The notes under the pieces: model-generated
The model's input: the letters and a program-made list of their open reading frames with translations, nothing else
What the model was told of the DNA's origin: nothing
Databases searched by the model: none
Made by a program: the position numbers and the translations under genes
NCBI RefSeq assembly: GCF_018310345.1
Contig: NZ_JAGXBY010000006.1
Location: 105,223 to 169,222, forward strand
Source of the DNA: Ornithinibacillus massiliensis
Lineage (GTDB): Bacteria > Bacillota > Bacilli > Bacillales > Amphibacillaceae
Direction: 5' to 3'
Length of the DNA: 64,000 nucleotides
Shown: in pieces, positions 10,389 through 19,900 of the stretch
Numbering within the stretch: the first letter of the stretch is position 1
Layout: each line of letters starts with the position of its first letter

Positions 10389-12722
10389 ATGCTTCAAGAT
10401 ACAAGCTTTGCCATACACCCAGGAAAAGAAAAAAAGGATGGGGCAGTCGTCTACCGTGATATTGGAAACGTAGATTCTTATTCAACAAGCTCTGATGGAT
10501 ATTTATTTTCTTGTCGTAACGGATTTGTTCACATACAGTTTTATACGGATTCAATCGTTCGCATAATCATGAACCCAGAGGATAAACCGTTATTGACTAA
10601 TTCCAAGGCGGTAGTTGGACAACCTCAAGATGTAGCGATTGAAGAAGTGAATACAGAAGACACCCTATTACTTCGTACAGATAAACTGGTACTTCGTATA
10701 ACGAAGTCACCATTTCGTTTAACGATAGAAGATACGACCGGTAGGGTAATCGTATCCGAGGACAAACACGGTATGGCTTTCCGAGAAAACGGTGAAGTAA
10801 TAGCCTTTAAAGAAATGTATGATCACGATCACTTCTATGGCTTTGGTGAAAAGTCAGGGCATTTAGATAAACGTGGTGAAAAATTAGAAATGTGGAATAC
10901 CGATGTGTATGCACCGCATAATCCAGAAACGAATGCACTTTACGAGTCCATTCCTTATTTTATGACACTTCGAGATGGGAAGGCTCATGGGATTTTCCTT
11001 GATAATACGTTTAAAACATACTTTGATATGCAATCATCGGAGGAATACTATTCCTTCTCGGCAGAGGGTGGGCAGCTAGACTATTATGTAATGGCTGGAC
11101 CTCATCCAAAAACAGTACTTGAGCAATATACCTTTTTAACAGGTAGAATGCCACTACCGCCAAAGTGGTCACTCGGCTATCACCAGTCTCGTTATAGCTA
11201 TGAAACAGAAAAGGAAGTTAGAGAACTTGCGAAAACATTTATTGAAAAAAATATACCAATAGATGTTATTCATTTAGATATTCATTATATGAATGGGTAC
11301 CGGGTATTTACCTTTGATAAAGAAAGATTCCCTAATCCTAAACAGCTAATTGCCGATTTAAAAGAAATGGGTATTCGTGTTGTGCCGATTGTTGATCCAG
11401 GTGTTAAAAAGGATTCTGAATATCAGATTTATCAAGAGGGTGTCTTAGAGGACAATTTCTGTAAGTATATCGAAGGCGATATTTACTATGGTGATGTTTG
11501 GCCAGGAGTGAGTGCTTTCCCTGATTTCACAGAGGAAAGGGTTCGTAAATGGTGGGGGGATAAGCATGCCTTCTATACCTCCATCGGGATAGAGGGAATC
11601 TGGAATGATATGAACGAGCCGGCAGTGTTTAATGAAACGAAAACAATGGATTTAACCGTTATGCACCGTAATGATGGGAATCCGACTACCCACCGAGAAC
11701 TACACAATGTGTATGGGCTATTAATGGGGAAAGCAACCTATGAAGGAATGAAAGAGCAGCTAAATGGTAAACGTCCATTCCTATTAACTCGTGCTGGTTA
11801 TGCTGGTGTACAGCGTTATGGCTCTGTGTGGACAGGTGACAATCGAAGCTTTTGGGAGCATTTACAAATGTCTTTACCAATGGTGATGAATTTAGGCTTA
11901 TCTGGCGTTCCATTTACTGGTCCTGATGTTGGTGGTTTTGCCCATGATACAAATGCAGAATTATTAACGCGCTGGACACAGGTCGGGGCATTTACACCAT
12001 TCTTCCGTAACCATTCAGCAATTGGTTTCCGTTATCAAGAACCATGGCAATTCGGTGAGAAATATGAAACCATTATGAAAAAATATATTCAAATGCGTTA
12101 TCAATGGATGCCGCAGCTCTACTCACTATTCTATCAAGCTAGTAAAGAAGGGTTACCAGTGATGCGACCATTATTAATGGAGTATCCAGAGGATGAGAAA
12201 ACCTATAACTTGAATGACCAATTCATGATAGGAGATAACGTTATTATGGCACCAATTTTAAATCCTTCTGTAACAGATCGAGTGGTCTATCTTCCTAAAG
12301 GTGAATGGATAGAATATACTACTAAAGAATCCTATGAAGGGGAAAGGGTGCACCTTATACATGCAGAATTAGAGGATTTACCAGTCTTTGTTCGTAAAGG
12401 TACAGCCCTGATGCAAGGTGAATGGAGCTTCAATCACGATAAACAAACAAAGACGCTTACGATGAAAGTAGCTCCATCTGATTTGGAAGAGAAGTATTCC
12501 TTCACATTCTATGATGATGATGGTGAAACATTTGCTTATGAAGCCTTAGAATTTGTTAAAATGACGTTTGATATTCAATCTTTTGCCGATAAAGTAGATA
12601 TCCAGGTGGTCTCAAAAGAAGGAAATTATCAGCCTGCATATAATGAAATAAAGGTAGAACTAATCGGTACAGATCGTACGATATTCGTTAATGGGAAACC
12701 AAGTAGTATAATTAAACTATAA
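10389..12722 (+). CDS. GH31 alpha-glucosidase
   Basis: A 777-residue glycoside hydrolase family 31 enzyme that releases glucose from the non-reducing ends of maltodextrins. The nucleophile is D407 in the family signature WNDMNEP. The acid/base is D484 in WTGDNRSFW. An N-terminal beta-sandwich (to about residue 240) precedes the barrel, and a C-terminal beta region follows from about residue 600. No signal peptide, so it should act on sugar brought in by MdxEFG. B. subtilis has the GH13 enzyme MalL plus a maltose phosphorylase in this role; neither is visible here. AGGAGG lies just before the ATG. Confidence 0.92.
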   Translation: MLQDTSFAIHPGKEKKDGAVVYRDIGNVDSYSTSSDGYLFSCRNGFVHIQFYTDSIVRIIMNPEDKPLLTNSKAVVGQPQDVAIEEVNTEDTLLLRTDKLVLRITKSPFRLTIEDTTGRVIVSEDKHGMAFRENGEVIAFKEMYDHDHFYGFGEKSGHLDKRGEKLEMWNTDVYAPHNPETNALYESIPYFMTLRDGKAHGIFLDNTFKTYFDMQSSEEYYSFSAEGGQLDYYVMAGPHPKTVLEQYTFLTGRMPLPPKWSLGYHQSRYSYETEKEVRELAKTFIEKNIPIDVIHLDIHYMNGYRVFTFDKERFPNPKQLIADLKEMGIRVVPIVDPGVKKDSEYQIYQEGVLEDNFCKYIEGDIYYGDVWPGVSAFPDFTEERVRKWWGDKHAFYTSIGIEGIWNDMNEPAVFNETKTMDLTVMHRNDGNPTTHRELHNVYGLLMGKATYEGMKEQLNGKRPFLLTRAGYAGVQRYGSVWTGDNRSFWEHLQMSLPMVMNLGLSGVPFTGPDVGGFAHDTNAELLTRWTQVGAFTPFFRNHSAIGFRYQEPWQFGEKYETIMKKYIQMRYQWMPQLYSLFYQASKEGLPVMRPLLMEYPEDEKTYNLNDQFMIGDNVIMAPILNPSVTDRVVYLPKGEWIEYTTKESYEGERVHLIHAELEDLPVFVRKGTALMQGEWSFNHDKQTKTLTMKVAPSDLEEKYSFTFYDDDGETFAYEALEFVKMTFDIQSFADKVDIQVVSKEGNYQPAYNEIKVELIGTDRTIFVNGKPSSIIKL

Positions 12723-12751
12723 AATTACGTTCAGAGGTAGAGGTGGGAAGA

Positions 12752-13771
12752 GTGGTAACAATTAAAGATGTAGCAAAAGTTAGTGGGGTTTCCCCCTCTA
12801 CAGTTTCTCGTGTTATTGCCAATAACCCAAGAATAAGTGAAGACACAAAGAAGAAAGTCCGTAAAGCAATGAAAGAGTTAGGCTATCACCCCAATGTAAA
12901 TGCTCGGAATTTAGTCGCAAAATCGACTAAAGCAATAGGGGTTATTATGCCATCTTCTGCAAATGTAGCTTTACAAAACCCCTTTTTTCCAGAAATTTTA
13001 AGAGGAATTGGCTCGGTTATTCATGAAGCGGAGTATTCCATGTATCTATCAACAGGGGAGACAGAAAAAGAGATTCTAAGTGAAGTTCAGCGAATGGTGT
13101 ACGGTAGCTATGTGGATGGTGTTATTCTTCTTTATTCCCGTATTAATGATAAGGTTACCAATTTTTTAAGGGAGCAAGGGTTTCCATTTGTTATGGTTGG
13201 TAAGCCCCAAGAGCATGATACCGAAATAACCCACGTCGATAATGATAACGTTAGAGCAGGAAAAGAGATCACGCAGCATTTAATAGATATGGGGCATGAG
13301 AAGATTGGATTTATCGGTGGTTCTAGAGATTTACTAGTTACACGTGACCGTGAAAGTGGCTATGTCGCTGCTTTAGAAAAGGCAGGAATTCAGGAGTGTG
13401 AAGGCTATAAAATTCATACGGAATTTCTAAAATCTGGTGGACGAGAAGCTGTAGAGCATCTAATGTCTTTATCAACACCACCGTCCGGCTTAGTAGTTAG
13501 TGACGATTTAATAAGTTTAGGGATTTTAAGTATGCTAGAGAGCTACGGTTTACGAGTCCCACAGGATATTTCATTAGTAAGCTTTAACAATGTCTATCTT
13601 TCCGAAATCACAAGACCGGCACTTACAACGGTTGACATTCAAATCTATACACTAGGTGCGCAATCAGCTAAGGCGCTTATTGAAAAAACATTAAATAAAA
13701 ATGAGCCCGCCAAACGAATCATTATTCCATATGAAATTGTTTATCGGGACTCGGTTAGTCAGCTATCTTAA
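12752..13771 (+). CDS. malR: LacI-family transcriptional regulator of the maltose operon
   Basis: About 339 residues. The N-terminal helix-turn-helix VTIKDVAKVSGVSPSTVSRV and hinge helix are typical of LacI/GalR members, followed by a periplasmic-binding-like effector domain (residues 60-335). An in-frame GTG at 12743 exists, but AGAGGTGG is correctly spaced only for GTG 12752, which also gives the usual MVTIKDVA start. As last gene of the operon it is likely autoregulated, binding the operators near 5731-5797. MalR/MdxR assignment rests on context. Confidence 0.88.
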   Translation: MVTIKDVAKVSGVSPSTVSRVIANNPRISEDTKKKVRKAMKELGYHPNVNARNLVAKSTKAIGVIMPSSANVALQNPFFPEILRGIGSVIHEAEYSMYLSTGETEKEILSEVQRMVYGSYVDGVILLYSRINDKVTNFLREQGFPFVMVGKPQEHDTEITHVDNDNVRAGKEITQHLIDMGHEKIGFIGGSRDLLVTRDRESGYVAALEKAGIQECEGYKIHTEFLKSGGREAVEHLMSLSTPPSGLVVSDDLISLGILSMLESYGLRVPQDISLVSFNNVYLSEITRPALTTVDIQIYTLGAQSAKALIEKTLNKNEPAKRIIIPYEIVYRDSVSQLS

Positions 13772-13798
13772 GGGAATTCCTTAGGATAGCTTTTTTTA
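13762..13798 (+). terminator. Terminator of the maltodextrin operon
   Basis: A 13-bp stem (13762-13774 with 13780-13792, one G-T pair) followed by seven T residues. It overlaps the stop codon of the regulator gene. Confidence 0.9.
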
Positions 13799-13829
13799 GT
13801 AGGAAAGAATGGCGTCTGGTCTATTTCCT

Positions 13830-14230
13830 TGTGTGGGGAAACAAAGGAAAAAGGTAATCGAGGAGTTTGCTCGGAGCCCTTTTTGGTGAGGAACAAGGAG
13901 AAAGGTAACAGAGGGAGGTTGTCAGTGCCCTAAATGAGGAAGGAAAGCGGTAAAAGGGCACAGAGGGAGGTTATCAGTGCCCTAAATGAGGAAGGAAAGC
14001 GGAAAAAGGTAACAGAGAGAGGTTGTCAGTGCCCTAAATGAGGAAGGAAAGCGGAAAAAGGGCACAGAGAGAAAGCCTCAGTTCCCTAAATGGAAAGGAA
14101 GGGAGTTTGCTCGGAGCCCTTTTTTGGTGGAGAACAGGGAGAAAAGGTAACAGATAGAGCTTCTCCGTGCCCCAAATTAGAAAGGAAAAGAAGAAAATGT
14201 AACAGAGAAATCCCCCTCGTGCTCCTTTGG
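13830..14230. repeat. 52-bp direct-repeat array (minisatellite)
   Basis: The block CAGTGCCCTAAATGAGGAAG recurs with starts at 13923, 13975 and 14027, with a degenerate copy at 14079: exact 52-bp spacing. The linked motif GTAACAGA falls at 13905, 14009, 14147 and 14199, with GCACAGA variants between. Two copies of GAGTTTGCTCGGAGCCC (13863, 14103) interrupt the array. There is no open frame through it. A second site of the same family is at 29045-29165. No function can be assigned. Confidence 0.85.
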
Positions 14231-14379
14231 ATGGGAGTCAGATAACCGCCCTCTATACAAAGAAAAAGCTTCTAAAAAATCATTTCAATATAATGAAAGA
14301 TTGATAAAACAGATAGACTTCGAATATAGCCAATTATTATATAAAGGTTCTTATATAATCTAATTTAATCTATCATGAA

Positions 14380-14394
14380 TGAAATATTATTTCA
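14380..14394 (+). promoter_or_regulatory. Candidate MurR/RpiR-type operator
   Basis: TGAAATATTATTTCA is a perfect 6-bp inverted repeat around a 3-base centre, 10 bases upstream of the -35 box. Several RpiR-family regulators bind TGAAAT/ATTTCA-like palindromes. Assignment to the regulator at 20891-21769 is inference. Confidence 0.4.
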
Positions 14395-14404
14395 AAAATA
14401 CAGT

Positions 14405-14433
14405 TTGACTATTGGAATAATATTTAATATAAT
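14405..14433 (+). promoter_or_regulatory. SigA promoter of peptidoglycan-sugar cluster 1
   Basis: -35 TTGACT (14405-14410), 17-base spacer, -10 TATAAT (14428-14433). This is the best SigA promoter seen in the window. Transcription should start near 14440, giving a leader of about 115 bases. Confidence 0.75.
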
Positions 14434-14443
14434 GGGTTATGTT

Positions 14444-14457
14444 TGAAAGGGTTTTCA
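14444..14457 (+). promoter_or_regulatory. cre-like site at the cluster 1 transcription start
   Basis: TGAAAGGGTTTTCA matches the cre consensus at 13 of 14 positions; the deviation (C to G) is in the core. It lies at about +4 to +17, so binding of CcpA would repress. Confidence 0.45.
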
Positions 14458-14485
14458 ATTTTGCGTTGAAAAGCGTTCTATCGAG

Positions 14486-14522
14486 ATTAAATAGTAGATT
14501 GGTAGATTATCCACTATTTAAT
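14486..14522 (+). promoter_or_regulatory. Leader inverted repeat before the cluster 1 binding protein
   Basis: ATTAAATAGT (14486-14495) and ACTATTTAAT (14513-14522) are perfectly complementary across a 17-base loop. The stem is AT-rich and lacks a T-tract, so it is not a typical terminator. It may be an operator or a weak mRNA structure. Confidence 0.35.
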
Positions 14523-14555
14523 ACAAATTTGATATGGATCAAAGGGGGAAAAAGC

Positions 14556-15851
14556 ATGAAGAAGAAATTAGGTTTCTTAGCCTTTTTGCTGGCTATGTCT
14601 ATGGTGGTTTTAGCTGCATGTGGAAATGATGACAGTGCCTCAGACAAGAGTGGGGATTCAGATGGTGAGCAAATTACACTTGAATTTTGGACGATGCAAT
14701 TGCAACCAACATTCACCGATTACATTAATGGTATTATTGAAGACTTCGAAGCAGAAAATCCAAACATAAAAATCGATTGGCTAGATGTACCGGCTGCAGA
14801 TCTAGATAAGAAAATTCTTTCAGCGGTAAGTACAGACACAGCGCCTGATGTTGTCAACTTGAATCCGACATTTGCATCTCAGCTTGCAGAACTTGATGCA
14901 CTTGTTAATATGGAAGAAGCTGTATCTGAAGATGATAAAGCATTATATGTAAAAGGTGCTTGGGAAGCAAACCAAATTGGCGATGTTACATTTGCGATTC
15001 CTTGGTATCTATCAACTTCTGTTACATTAAACAATAAACAAATATTTGAAGAAGCAGGACTTGATCCTGAAAAACCAGCAACTACGTATGAAGAAGCAGC
15101 AGAATATGCCAAAATCATTAAAGATGAAACAGGAAAGTATGGATATTTCCCATCTCTTGACCTATCTTTAGTTCTACAGCATATGGTTATGATGGGTGCT
15201 GAATTAACGAATGAAGATGGAACAGAAGCAGCTTTCAATACTCCAGAAGGTCTTTATGCTTTTGAATATTTCACTGATTTATATAACGAAGGACTAATCC
15301 CGCGTGAAGCATTAACTGGCGATCAACGTGCTACAATCGATATGTACCAAGCTGGACAAGTAGCATTCTTTGATGGATCTCAGTTCATCGTACAGGTTAA
15401 AGAAAATGCACCTGAAATCTATGAAAATACATTACCTTCTGAAGCAATTACAGGTAAATCTGGCAAGAAAACCATGTCCGTACAAAACGTGGTTGTACCA
15501 AAACAAACTAAAAATCAAGAGGCAGCAGTTAAATTTGCATTATTCTTAACGAATGGTGAAAACCAATTAGAATTCTCCAAATTAACACCAATTCTACCAT
15601 CAAATGTAGAATCGTTAGCTGATCCTTACTTTACAGAAGCTGATGATGATGCGGAGCCTACGGATTTAGTGCGTATTGTATCAGCATCACAATTAGAAAG
15701 TGCTGAACTATTAGTTCCTCCAATGAACAATTATACGGAATTAAGACAAGCGATGTATGATGCTATTTCAGCTGCGATGCTTGGTGAGATGACTCCACAA
15801 GAAGCACTGGATAAAGCAGAAGCAGAGTGGAATGAGATTTTAGCACAATAA
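14556..15851 (+). CDS. Sugar ABC importer binding lipoprotein (cluster 1)
   Basis: A 431-residue family-1 solute-binding protein with a lipoprotein signal ending VVLAAC (C22) and an acidic linker. The reading frame extends upstream to 14439, but AAAGGGGG 7 bases before ATG 14556 and the signal peptide fix this start. It heads a run of eight same-strand genes ending in a MurR-type regulator. The encoded enzymes (NamZ, MurQ, kinase) imply a MurNAc-containing sugar as ligand. That specificity is inferred: family-1 binding proteins cannot be assigned a ligand by eye. Confidence 0.88.
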   Translation: MKKKLGFLAFLLAMSMVVLAACGNDDSASDKSGDSDGEQITLEFWTMQLQPTFTDYINGIIEDFEAENPNIKIDWLDVPAADLDKKILSAVSTDTAPDVVNLNPTFASQLAELDALVNMEEAVSEDDKALYVKGAWEANQIGDVTFAIPWYLSTSVTLNNKQIFEEAGLDPEKPATTYEEAAEYAKIIKDETGKYGYFPSLDLSLVLQHMVMMGAELTNEDGTEAAFNTPEGLYAFEYFTDLYNEGLIPREALTGDQRATIDMYQAGQVAFFDGSQFIVQVKENAPEIYENTLPSEAITGKSGKKTMSVQNVVVPKQTKNQEAAVKFALFLTNGENQLEFSKLTPILPSNVESLADPYFTEADDDAEPTDLVRIVSASQLESAELLVPPMNNYTELRQAMYDAISAAMLGEMTPQEALDKAEAEWNEILAQ

Positions 15852-15859
15852 CTTAACAA

Positions 15860-15880
15860 GGGAGGGGATTATCCCCTCTC
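15860..15880 (+). terminator. Stem-loop after the cluster 1 binding protein
   Basis: A stem of 7-9 bp (GAGGGGA with TCCCCTC, 3-base loop) followed by TATTAG rather than a T-tract. It probably dampens read-through or protects the upstream mRNA. The remaining ~200 bases to the permease gene hold no ORF that I can support. Confidence 0.5.
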
Positions 15881-16095
15881 TATTAGTTTAGTAAGTAGAA
15901 ATTTTCCGATCTGGATAAGAACAAATTACGAGGTTAGGACGCATCGAAAAAGCTGTGCATAAGAAACGAATGATGCATGATATTTCCGGTTCGGGGGCAA
16001 TGTTATTCATTCGGTTTTTCTTTTAATCGAAACAGTTGTGTTCTAAACTTAACTGTTTTAAATATAGAACCGCTTAAGAGAACGGGGTGGAATCC

Positions 16096-16962
16096 TTGAG
16101 AACGAATAAGCTTACACCATATTTATTTTTATTACCTGGCTGTCTTATATTAGGAGCATTTATTTTCTATCCAATGCTACAGGCGATTTGGTTGAGTTTT
16201 ACTGATTATAATATGATAACGGAAGCGTCATTTGTAAAGTTTGATAACTATCAAAATCTTTTCCAAGATGCATTATTTTGGAAAACATTAACGAATACCT
16301 TGATTTACTTAGTAGGGGTAGTACCTGCATTAGTTGTCATTCCGATATTTTTAGCTGTACTAGTCAATCAAAAATTAAAAGGGATTGCTTTTTTCCGTAG
16401 TGCCTACTATATCCCTGTTGTAACATCTTTAGTAGTCGCAGGTATTGCTTGGGACTGGGTGTATAAAGAAAATGGGCTACTTAATTATGTACTTGAACTA
16501 TTGAATATAATTACTGAACCTATTCCTTGGTTAACTTCAACCCAGACTGCTTTATTTGCCGTCATGGTGGTGACGGTGTGGAAAGGTTTAGGTTACTATA
16601 TGATTATTTACTTAGCTGGCTTGCAATCTATTCCAGAGAGTTTATACGAAGCAGCTGATATTGATGGGGCAAACTGGTGGCAGAAGATGACGCGTGTAAC
16701 TATTCCAATGCTGATGCCATTTGTTCTTATCGTTACGATTATGTCTTCCATTGCGGCGATGAAAGTGTTTGAAGAAATTTATGTGATGACAGGTGGCGGA
16801 CCGCTACATAGCTCGGAAACGTTAGTGTTTTATATTTACACACAAGCATTTGAGCGTCTGAACATGGGCTATGCTAGTGCTGCAGGCGTAATTTTATTCT
16901 TATTAACCTTAGTATTCTCACTCATTAACTTAAAAGTTATGGGTAAGGATAATTCGGAATAA
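16096..16962 (+). CDS. Sugar ABC importer permease (MalF/UgpA-type, cluster 1)
   Basis: About 288 residues, six membrane helices, beginning RTNKLTPYLFLLPGC. The EAA motif is SLYEAADIDGAN near residue 188. Start choice: GTG 16087 is possible, but GGGGTGG at 16084-16090 would then overlap it; TTG 16096 sits 5 bases downstream of that site and is preferred. It ends 9 bases before the partner permease. With 14556-15851 and 16972-17820 it makes a complete importer except for the ATPase. Confidence 0.87.
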   Translation: MRTNKLTPYLFLLPGCLILGAFIFYPMLQAIWLSFTDYNMITEASFVKFDNYQNLFQDALFWKTLTNTLIYLVGVVPALVVIPIFLAVLVNQKLKGIAFFRSAYYIPVVTSLVVAGIAWDWVYKENGLLNYVLELLNIITEPIPWLTSTQTALFAVMVVTVWKGLGYYMIIYLAGLQSIPESLYEAADIDGANWWQKMTRVTIPMLMPFVLIVTIMSSIAAMKVFEEIYVMTGGGPLHSSETLVFYIYTQAFERLNMGYASAAGVILFLLTLVFSLINLKVMGKDNSE

Positions 16963-16971
16963 GGGGGAATC

Positions 16972-17820
16972 ATGATGGCGAAACAATCAAACTCATCTAG
17001 AAAAGCAGTTAAAAAGATATCCTCATATATTCTTTTAGTATTAATCACGCTCTTTATGATTGGTCCATTTCTATGGTTACTGTCCACTGCATTAAAATCA
17101 GGTAGTGAAAATATCTTCCAATATCCACCGAAATTATTACCGGAAGAACCTACTTTAGCAAACTTCGGTAAGGTGTTAGATGTTTTCCCTTTTTGGAGAT
17201 ATTTATTGAATAGTGTCATTGTAGCAGTATTAACGGTTATATTGAACGTATTATTCTGTTCCCTAGCAGCATATCCATTAGCAAGAATGAATTTTAAAGG
17301 AAAAAATATCATATTCATTCTTATTATTGCAACGATGATGATTCCTTTCCAGCTATTAATGATTCCGGTATATGTTATTTCCTTAAAGCTTGGACTTCAA
17401 AATACGTATTTAGGAATGGTTTTACCACATGTGACAACTGCTTTCGGTGTATTCCTAATGAGACAAGCATTTATGACTGTTCCGAATTCATTGGATGAAT
17501 CAGCAAGAATGGATGGTGCAAATAGCTTCCAAATCTGGTACCGGATATTAATACCACTGGTTAAACCTTCGATTGTCACATTGACCATTTTTACATTTGT
17601 TTCGGCTTGGGGTGACTTCCTATGGCCATTAATCATAGTGAATGATCAGAATATGTTTACATTACCACTTGGTTTAAATATGTTATCTGGCACATTTACA
17701 TCTGATTGGCGATTAATTGCCGCTGGTGCAATCATCTCGATGATTCCAATTATTACGATTTTCCTTCTGTTACAACGATTCTTTATTAGTGGGGCAATGA
17801 AAGGTGCAGTTAAAGGATAA
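16972..17820 (+). CDS. Sugar ABC importer permease (MalG-type, cluster 1)
   Basis: A 282-residue permease with six predicted helices. The EAA motif reads SLDESARMDGAN near residue 172. The C-terminal FISGAMKGAVKG is typical. ATGATG at 16972 allows either Met; AAGGGGGAA precedes both. The namZ gene starts 14 bases after its stop, tying transport to peptidoglycan-sugar enzymes. Confidence 0.88.
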   Translation: MMAKQSNSSRKAVKKISSYILLVLITLFMIGPFLWLLSTALKSGSENIFQYPPKLLPEEPTLANFGKVLDVFPFWRYLLNSVIVAVLTVILNVLFCSLAAYPLARMNFKGKNIIFILIIATMMIPFQLLMIPVYVISLKLGLQNTYLGMVLPHVTTAFGVFLMRQAFMTVPNSLDESARMDGANSFQIWYRILIPLVKPSIVTLTIFTFVSAWGDFLWPLIIVNDQNMFTLPLGLNMLSGTFTSDWRLIAAGAIISMIPIITIFLLLQRFFISGAMKGAVKG

Positions 17821-17834
17821 GAGGGGGGAAGCAA

Positions 17835-19001
17835 ATGAAGCTTGGCTTAGAAGTTTTTTTAGAAAAATATACGAAAGATTATAGTACGGAAAGAATTGGT
17901 CTATTAACGAATTTAACTGGTGTAAATCACCAACTAGAATCAACAATTGACTTGTTCTATTCACATCAACATTTAAACTTAACTGCGTTGTTCGGACCGG
18001 AGCACGGTTTACGTGGTGAGGTTCAAGAAGGAAAGCTAATTGATTCGAGTGTTGATCCATATACAGGTGTTCCAATTCATAGTCTTTATAATAAGGATAA
18101 GAAGCCTAATGTCGAGATGTTAAAAGACGTGGATGTTGTCTTTTGCGATTTACAGGATATCGGGACGAGATATTATACCTTTATTTATTCTATGGCAAAC
18201 ACGATGCAAATTTGTGGTCAAGAAGAGAAAAAGGTTGTCGTTCTTGATCGCCCGAACCCAATTAATGGTATAGACGTAGAAGGAAATCTAGTTCAAGACG
18301 CGTTTCGCTCCTTTGTTGGTAAGTTTCCGATTCCGGTGCGCCATGGAATGACTATTGGCGAGTTAGCAAGGTTATTTAAACATGAATTTAATATAGCATG
18401 TGACTTAGAAGTCATTCCGATGGAGGGCTGGAATAGAGAACAGTACTTTGATCAGACAGATTTATACTGGGTCTCCCCAACCCCGAATACAACAACAATT
18501 GATATGTGTATGCTCTATCCTGGTACTTGTTTAATAGAAGGAACGAACATATCGGAAGGTAGAGGAACGACGAAACCGTTTGAAGTGATTGGCGCGCCCT
18601 TTATTGATGGAAGGAAGCTTGCTGAAGCATTGAAATCTCTATCATTACCAGGTGTACAGTTTAGACCGGCAGTTTTTAAACCAATGTATCAAAAGTTTGC
18701 CGGTGAAGTATGTGAAGGAATCCAGGTTCATATTTCTAATAAAGATACACTTTCCGCTTTTGATATTGGAATTTCCATATTAGAAACCATTTATCGTCTT
18801 TATCCAGAGCAAATGACGTTTATTCAAGCAGGGGAACAGAACCGTTATTTCATCGATTTATTAGCTGGAACAGATCAGTTAAGAAAACAGATTATACAAG
18901 GGGATACGACGGATTTTCGTGAACAACTACCAACCGCAGTACAACAATTTATGGCAATGAGAGAGAATTATTTATTATATCCAACAAACGATATGGCATA
19001 A
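17835..19001 (+). CDS. namZ: Exo-beta-N-acetylmuramidase NamZ-like (DUF1343, GH171)
   Basis: A 388-residue DUF1343 protein, homologous in layout to B. subtilis YbbC/NamZ, which removes MurNAc from the non-reducing end of peptide-free glycan (for example MurNAc-GlcNAc). Family features seen: IGLLTNLTGV near residue 22, FGPEHGLRG near 55, FCDLQDIGTRYYTF near 105, LDRPNPING near 135, and EGTNISEGRGTTKPFE near 237. B. subtilis NamZ is exported; this one starts MKLGLEVFLEKYT with no hydrophobic signal, so it should be cytoplasmic and act after import. GAGGGGGG precedes the ATG. It lies between the importer and murQ. Confidence 0.88.
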   Translation: MKLGLEVFLEKYTKDYSTERIGLLTNLTGVNHQLESTIDLFYSHQHLNLTALFGPEHGLRGEVQEGKLIDSSVDPYTGVPIHSLYNKDKKPNVEMLKDVDVVFCDLQDIGTRYYTFIYSMANTMQICGQEEKKVVVLDRPNPINGIDVEGNLVQDAFRSFVGKFPIPVRHGMTIGELARLFKHEFNIACDLEVIPMEGWNREQYFDQTDLYWVSPTPNTTTIDMCMLYPGTCLIEGTNISEGRGTTKPFEVIGAPFIDGRKLAEALKSLSLPGVQFRPAVFKPMYQKFAGEVCEGIQVHISNKDTLSAFDIGISILETIYRLYPEQMTFIQAGEQNRYFIDLLAGTDQLRKQIIQGDTTDFREQLPTAVQQFMAMRENYLLYPTNDMA

Positions 19002-19013
19002 GGAAGTGGTAAT

Positions 19014-19889
19014 ATGGCACTAGAATTAGATACAATGTCGGTCGATCAATTATTAACTGCAATGAATGAGCAAGATAAACAAGTGCCATTAGCGGTGGAA
19101 AAAGCACTCCCTCAAATAAAACCGGTGATTGATGCTTGTGTCGAGGCAATTAAGAATGGTGGAAAGGTAATCTATATGGGAGCAGGTACCAGTGGTAGAC
19201 TCGGTGTACTAGATGCATCCGAATGCCCTCCTACATTTGGTGTAAAAGCAGACGTCTTTATCGGGATGATTGCAGGCGGGGAGCAGGCAATTCGATATGC
19301 AGTAGAAAATGCTGAAGATGATAAGGTTCAGGGAGCTTTAGAAATAGAAATGCACGCTACGGAAAAGGATGTCCTAATTGGGATAGCAGCAAGTGGTAAA
19401 ACACCATATGTTATCGGTGGAATCCAGAAAGCGAAAGAAATGGGGATACATACAGTAGGGATAGTCTGTAAACCCAATTCTGAAATAGCATCCCTTGTTG
19501 ATAGCCCAATCGAATTACTGGTAGGCGAAGAAATTCTCCGGGGTTCAACTAGATTAAAGTCTGGTACAGCCCAGAAGTTAGCTTTGAATATGATTTCCAC
19601 GATTACGATGATTCGCTTAGGCAAGGTTTATGGAAATTATATGGTTGATGTACAAGCATCCAATGATAAATTGCGAAAGCGGACGATTAGTATTATATGT
19701 GACATTACAAGTGTAGAGGAAGAGGTTGCTAGAGAAGCCCTTGTGGCTTGTGGGAATAAATTGAAAGGAGCTGTCTTAGTATGCAAATACCATATATCTG
19801 CTACCGAAGCATTACAGATTCTAAAAGATTACGAGGAAAATCTAAGAGATTCAATGGAATATTTGGATGCCATAAGCGCTGTATATTAG
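19014..19889 (+). CDS. murQ: N-acetylmuramic acid 6-phosphate etherase, copy 1
   Basis: A 291-residue SIS-domain enzyme that cleaves the D-lactyl ether of MurNAc-6-phosphate to give GlcNAc-6-phosphate and lactate. [18 protein letters not shown] carries the first catalytic Glu (E70, E. coli E83), and ENAEDD the second (E101, E. coli E114). It lacks about 16 N-terminal residues present in copy 2 at 31325 (the TE-x-RN region), and its substrate loop reads LRGSTRLKSGTAQK where most MurQ proteins have [14 protein letters not shown]. Twelve bases separate it from namZ and eleven from the kinase gene. Confidence 0.92.
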   Translation: MALELDTMSVDQLLTAMNEQDKQVPLAVEKALPQIKPVIDACVEAIKNGGKVIYMGAGTSGRLGVLDASECPPTFGVKADVFIGMIAGGEQAIRYAVENAEDDKVQGALEIEMHATEKDVLIGIAASGKTPYVIGGIQKAKEMGIHTVGIVCKPNSEIASLVDSPIELLVGEEILRGSTRLKSGTAQKLALNMISTITMIRLGKVYGNYMVDVQASNDKLRKRTISIICDITSVEEEVAREALVACGNKLKGAVLVCKYHISATEALQILKDYEENLRDSMEYLDAISAVY

Positions 19890-19900
19890 GGTGATGAGAG

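Noticed and set aside
13830..14230. Possible CRISPR array
   Set aside because: The repeats are tandem 52-bp units without unique spacers between conserved short repeats, and no cas genes are present.
14439..14555. Upstream extension of the cluster 1 binding protein
   Set aside because: It would start at the transcription start site and place 39 residues before a clear lipoprotein signal; no ribosome site there.
16869..17318. 149-codon minus-strand frame opposite permease genes
   Set aside because: Fully overlaps two well-supported permease genes; composition is that of an antisense shadow.
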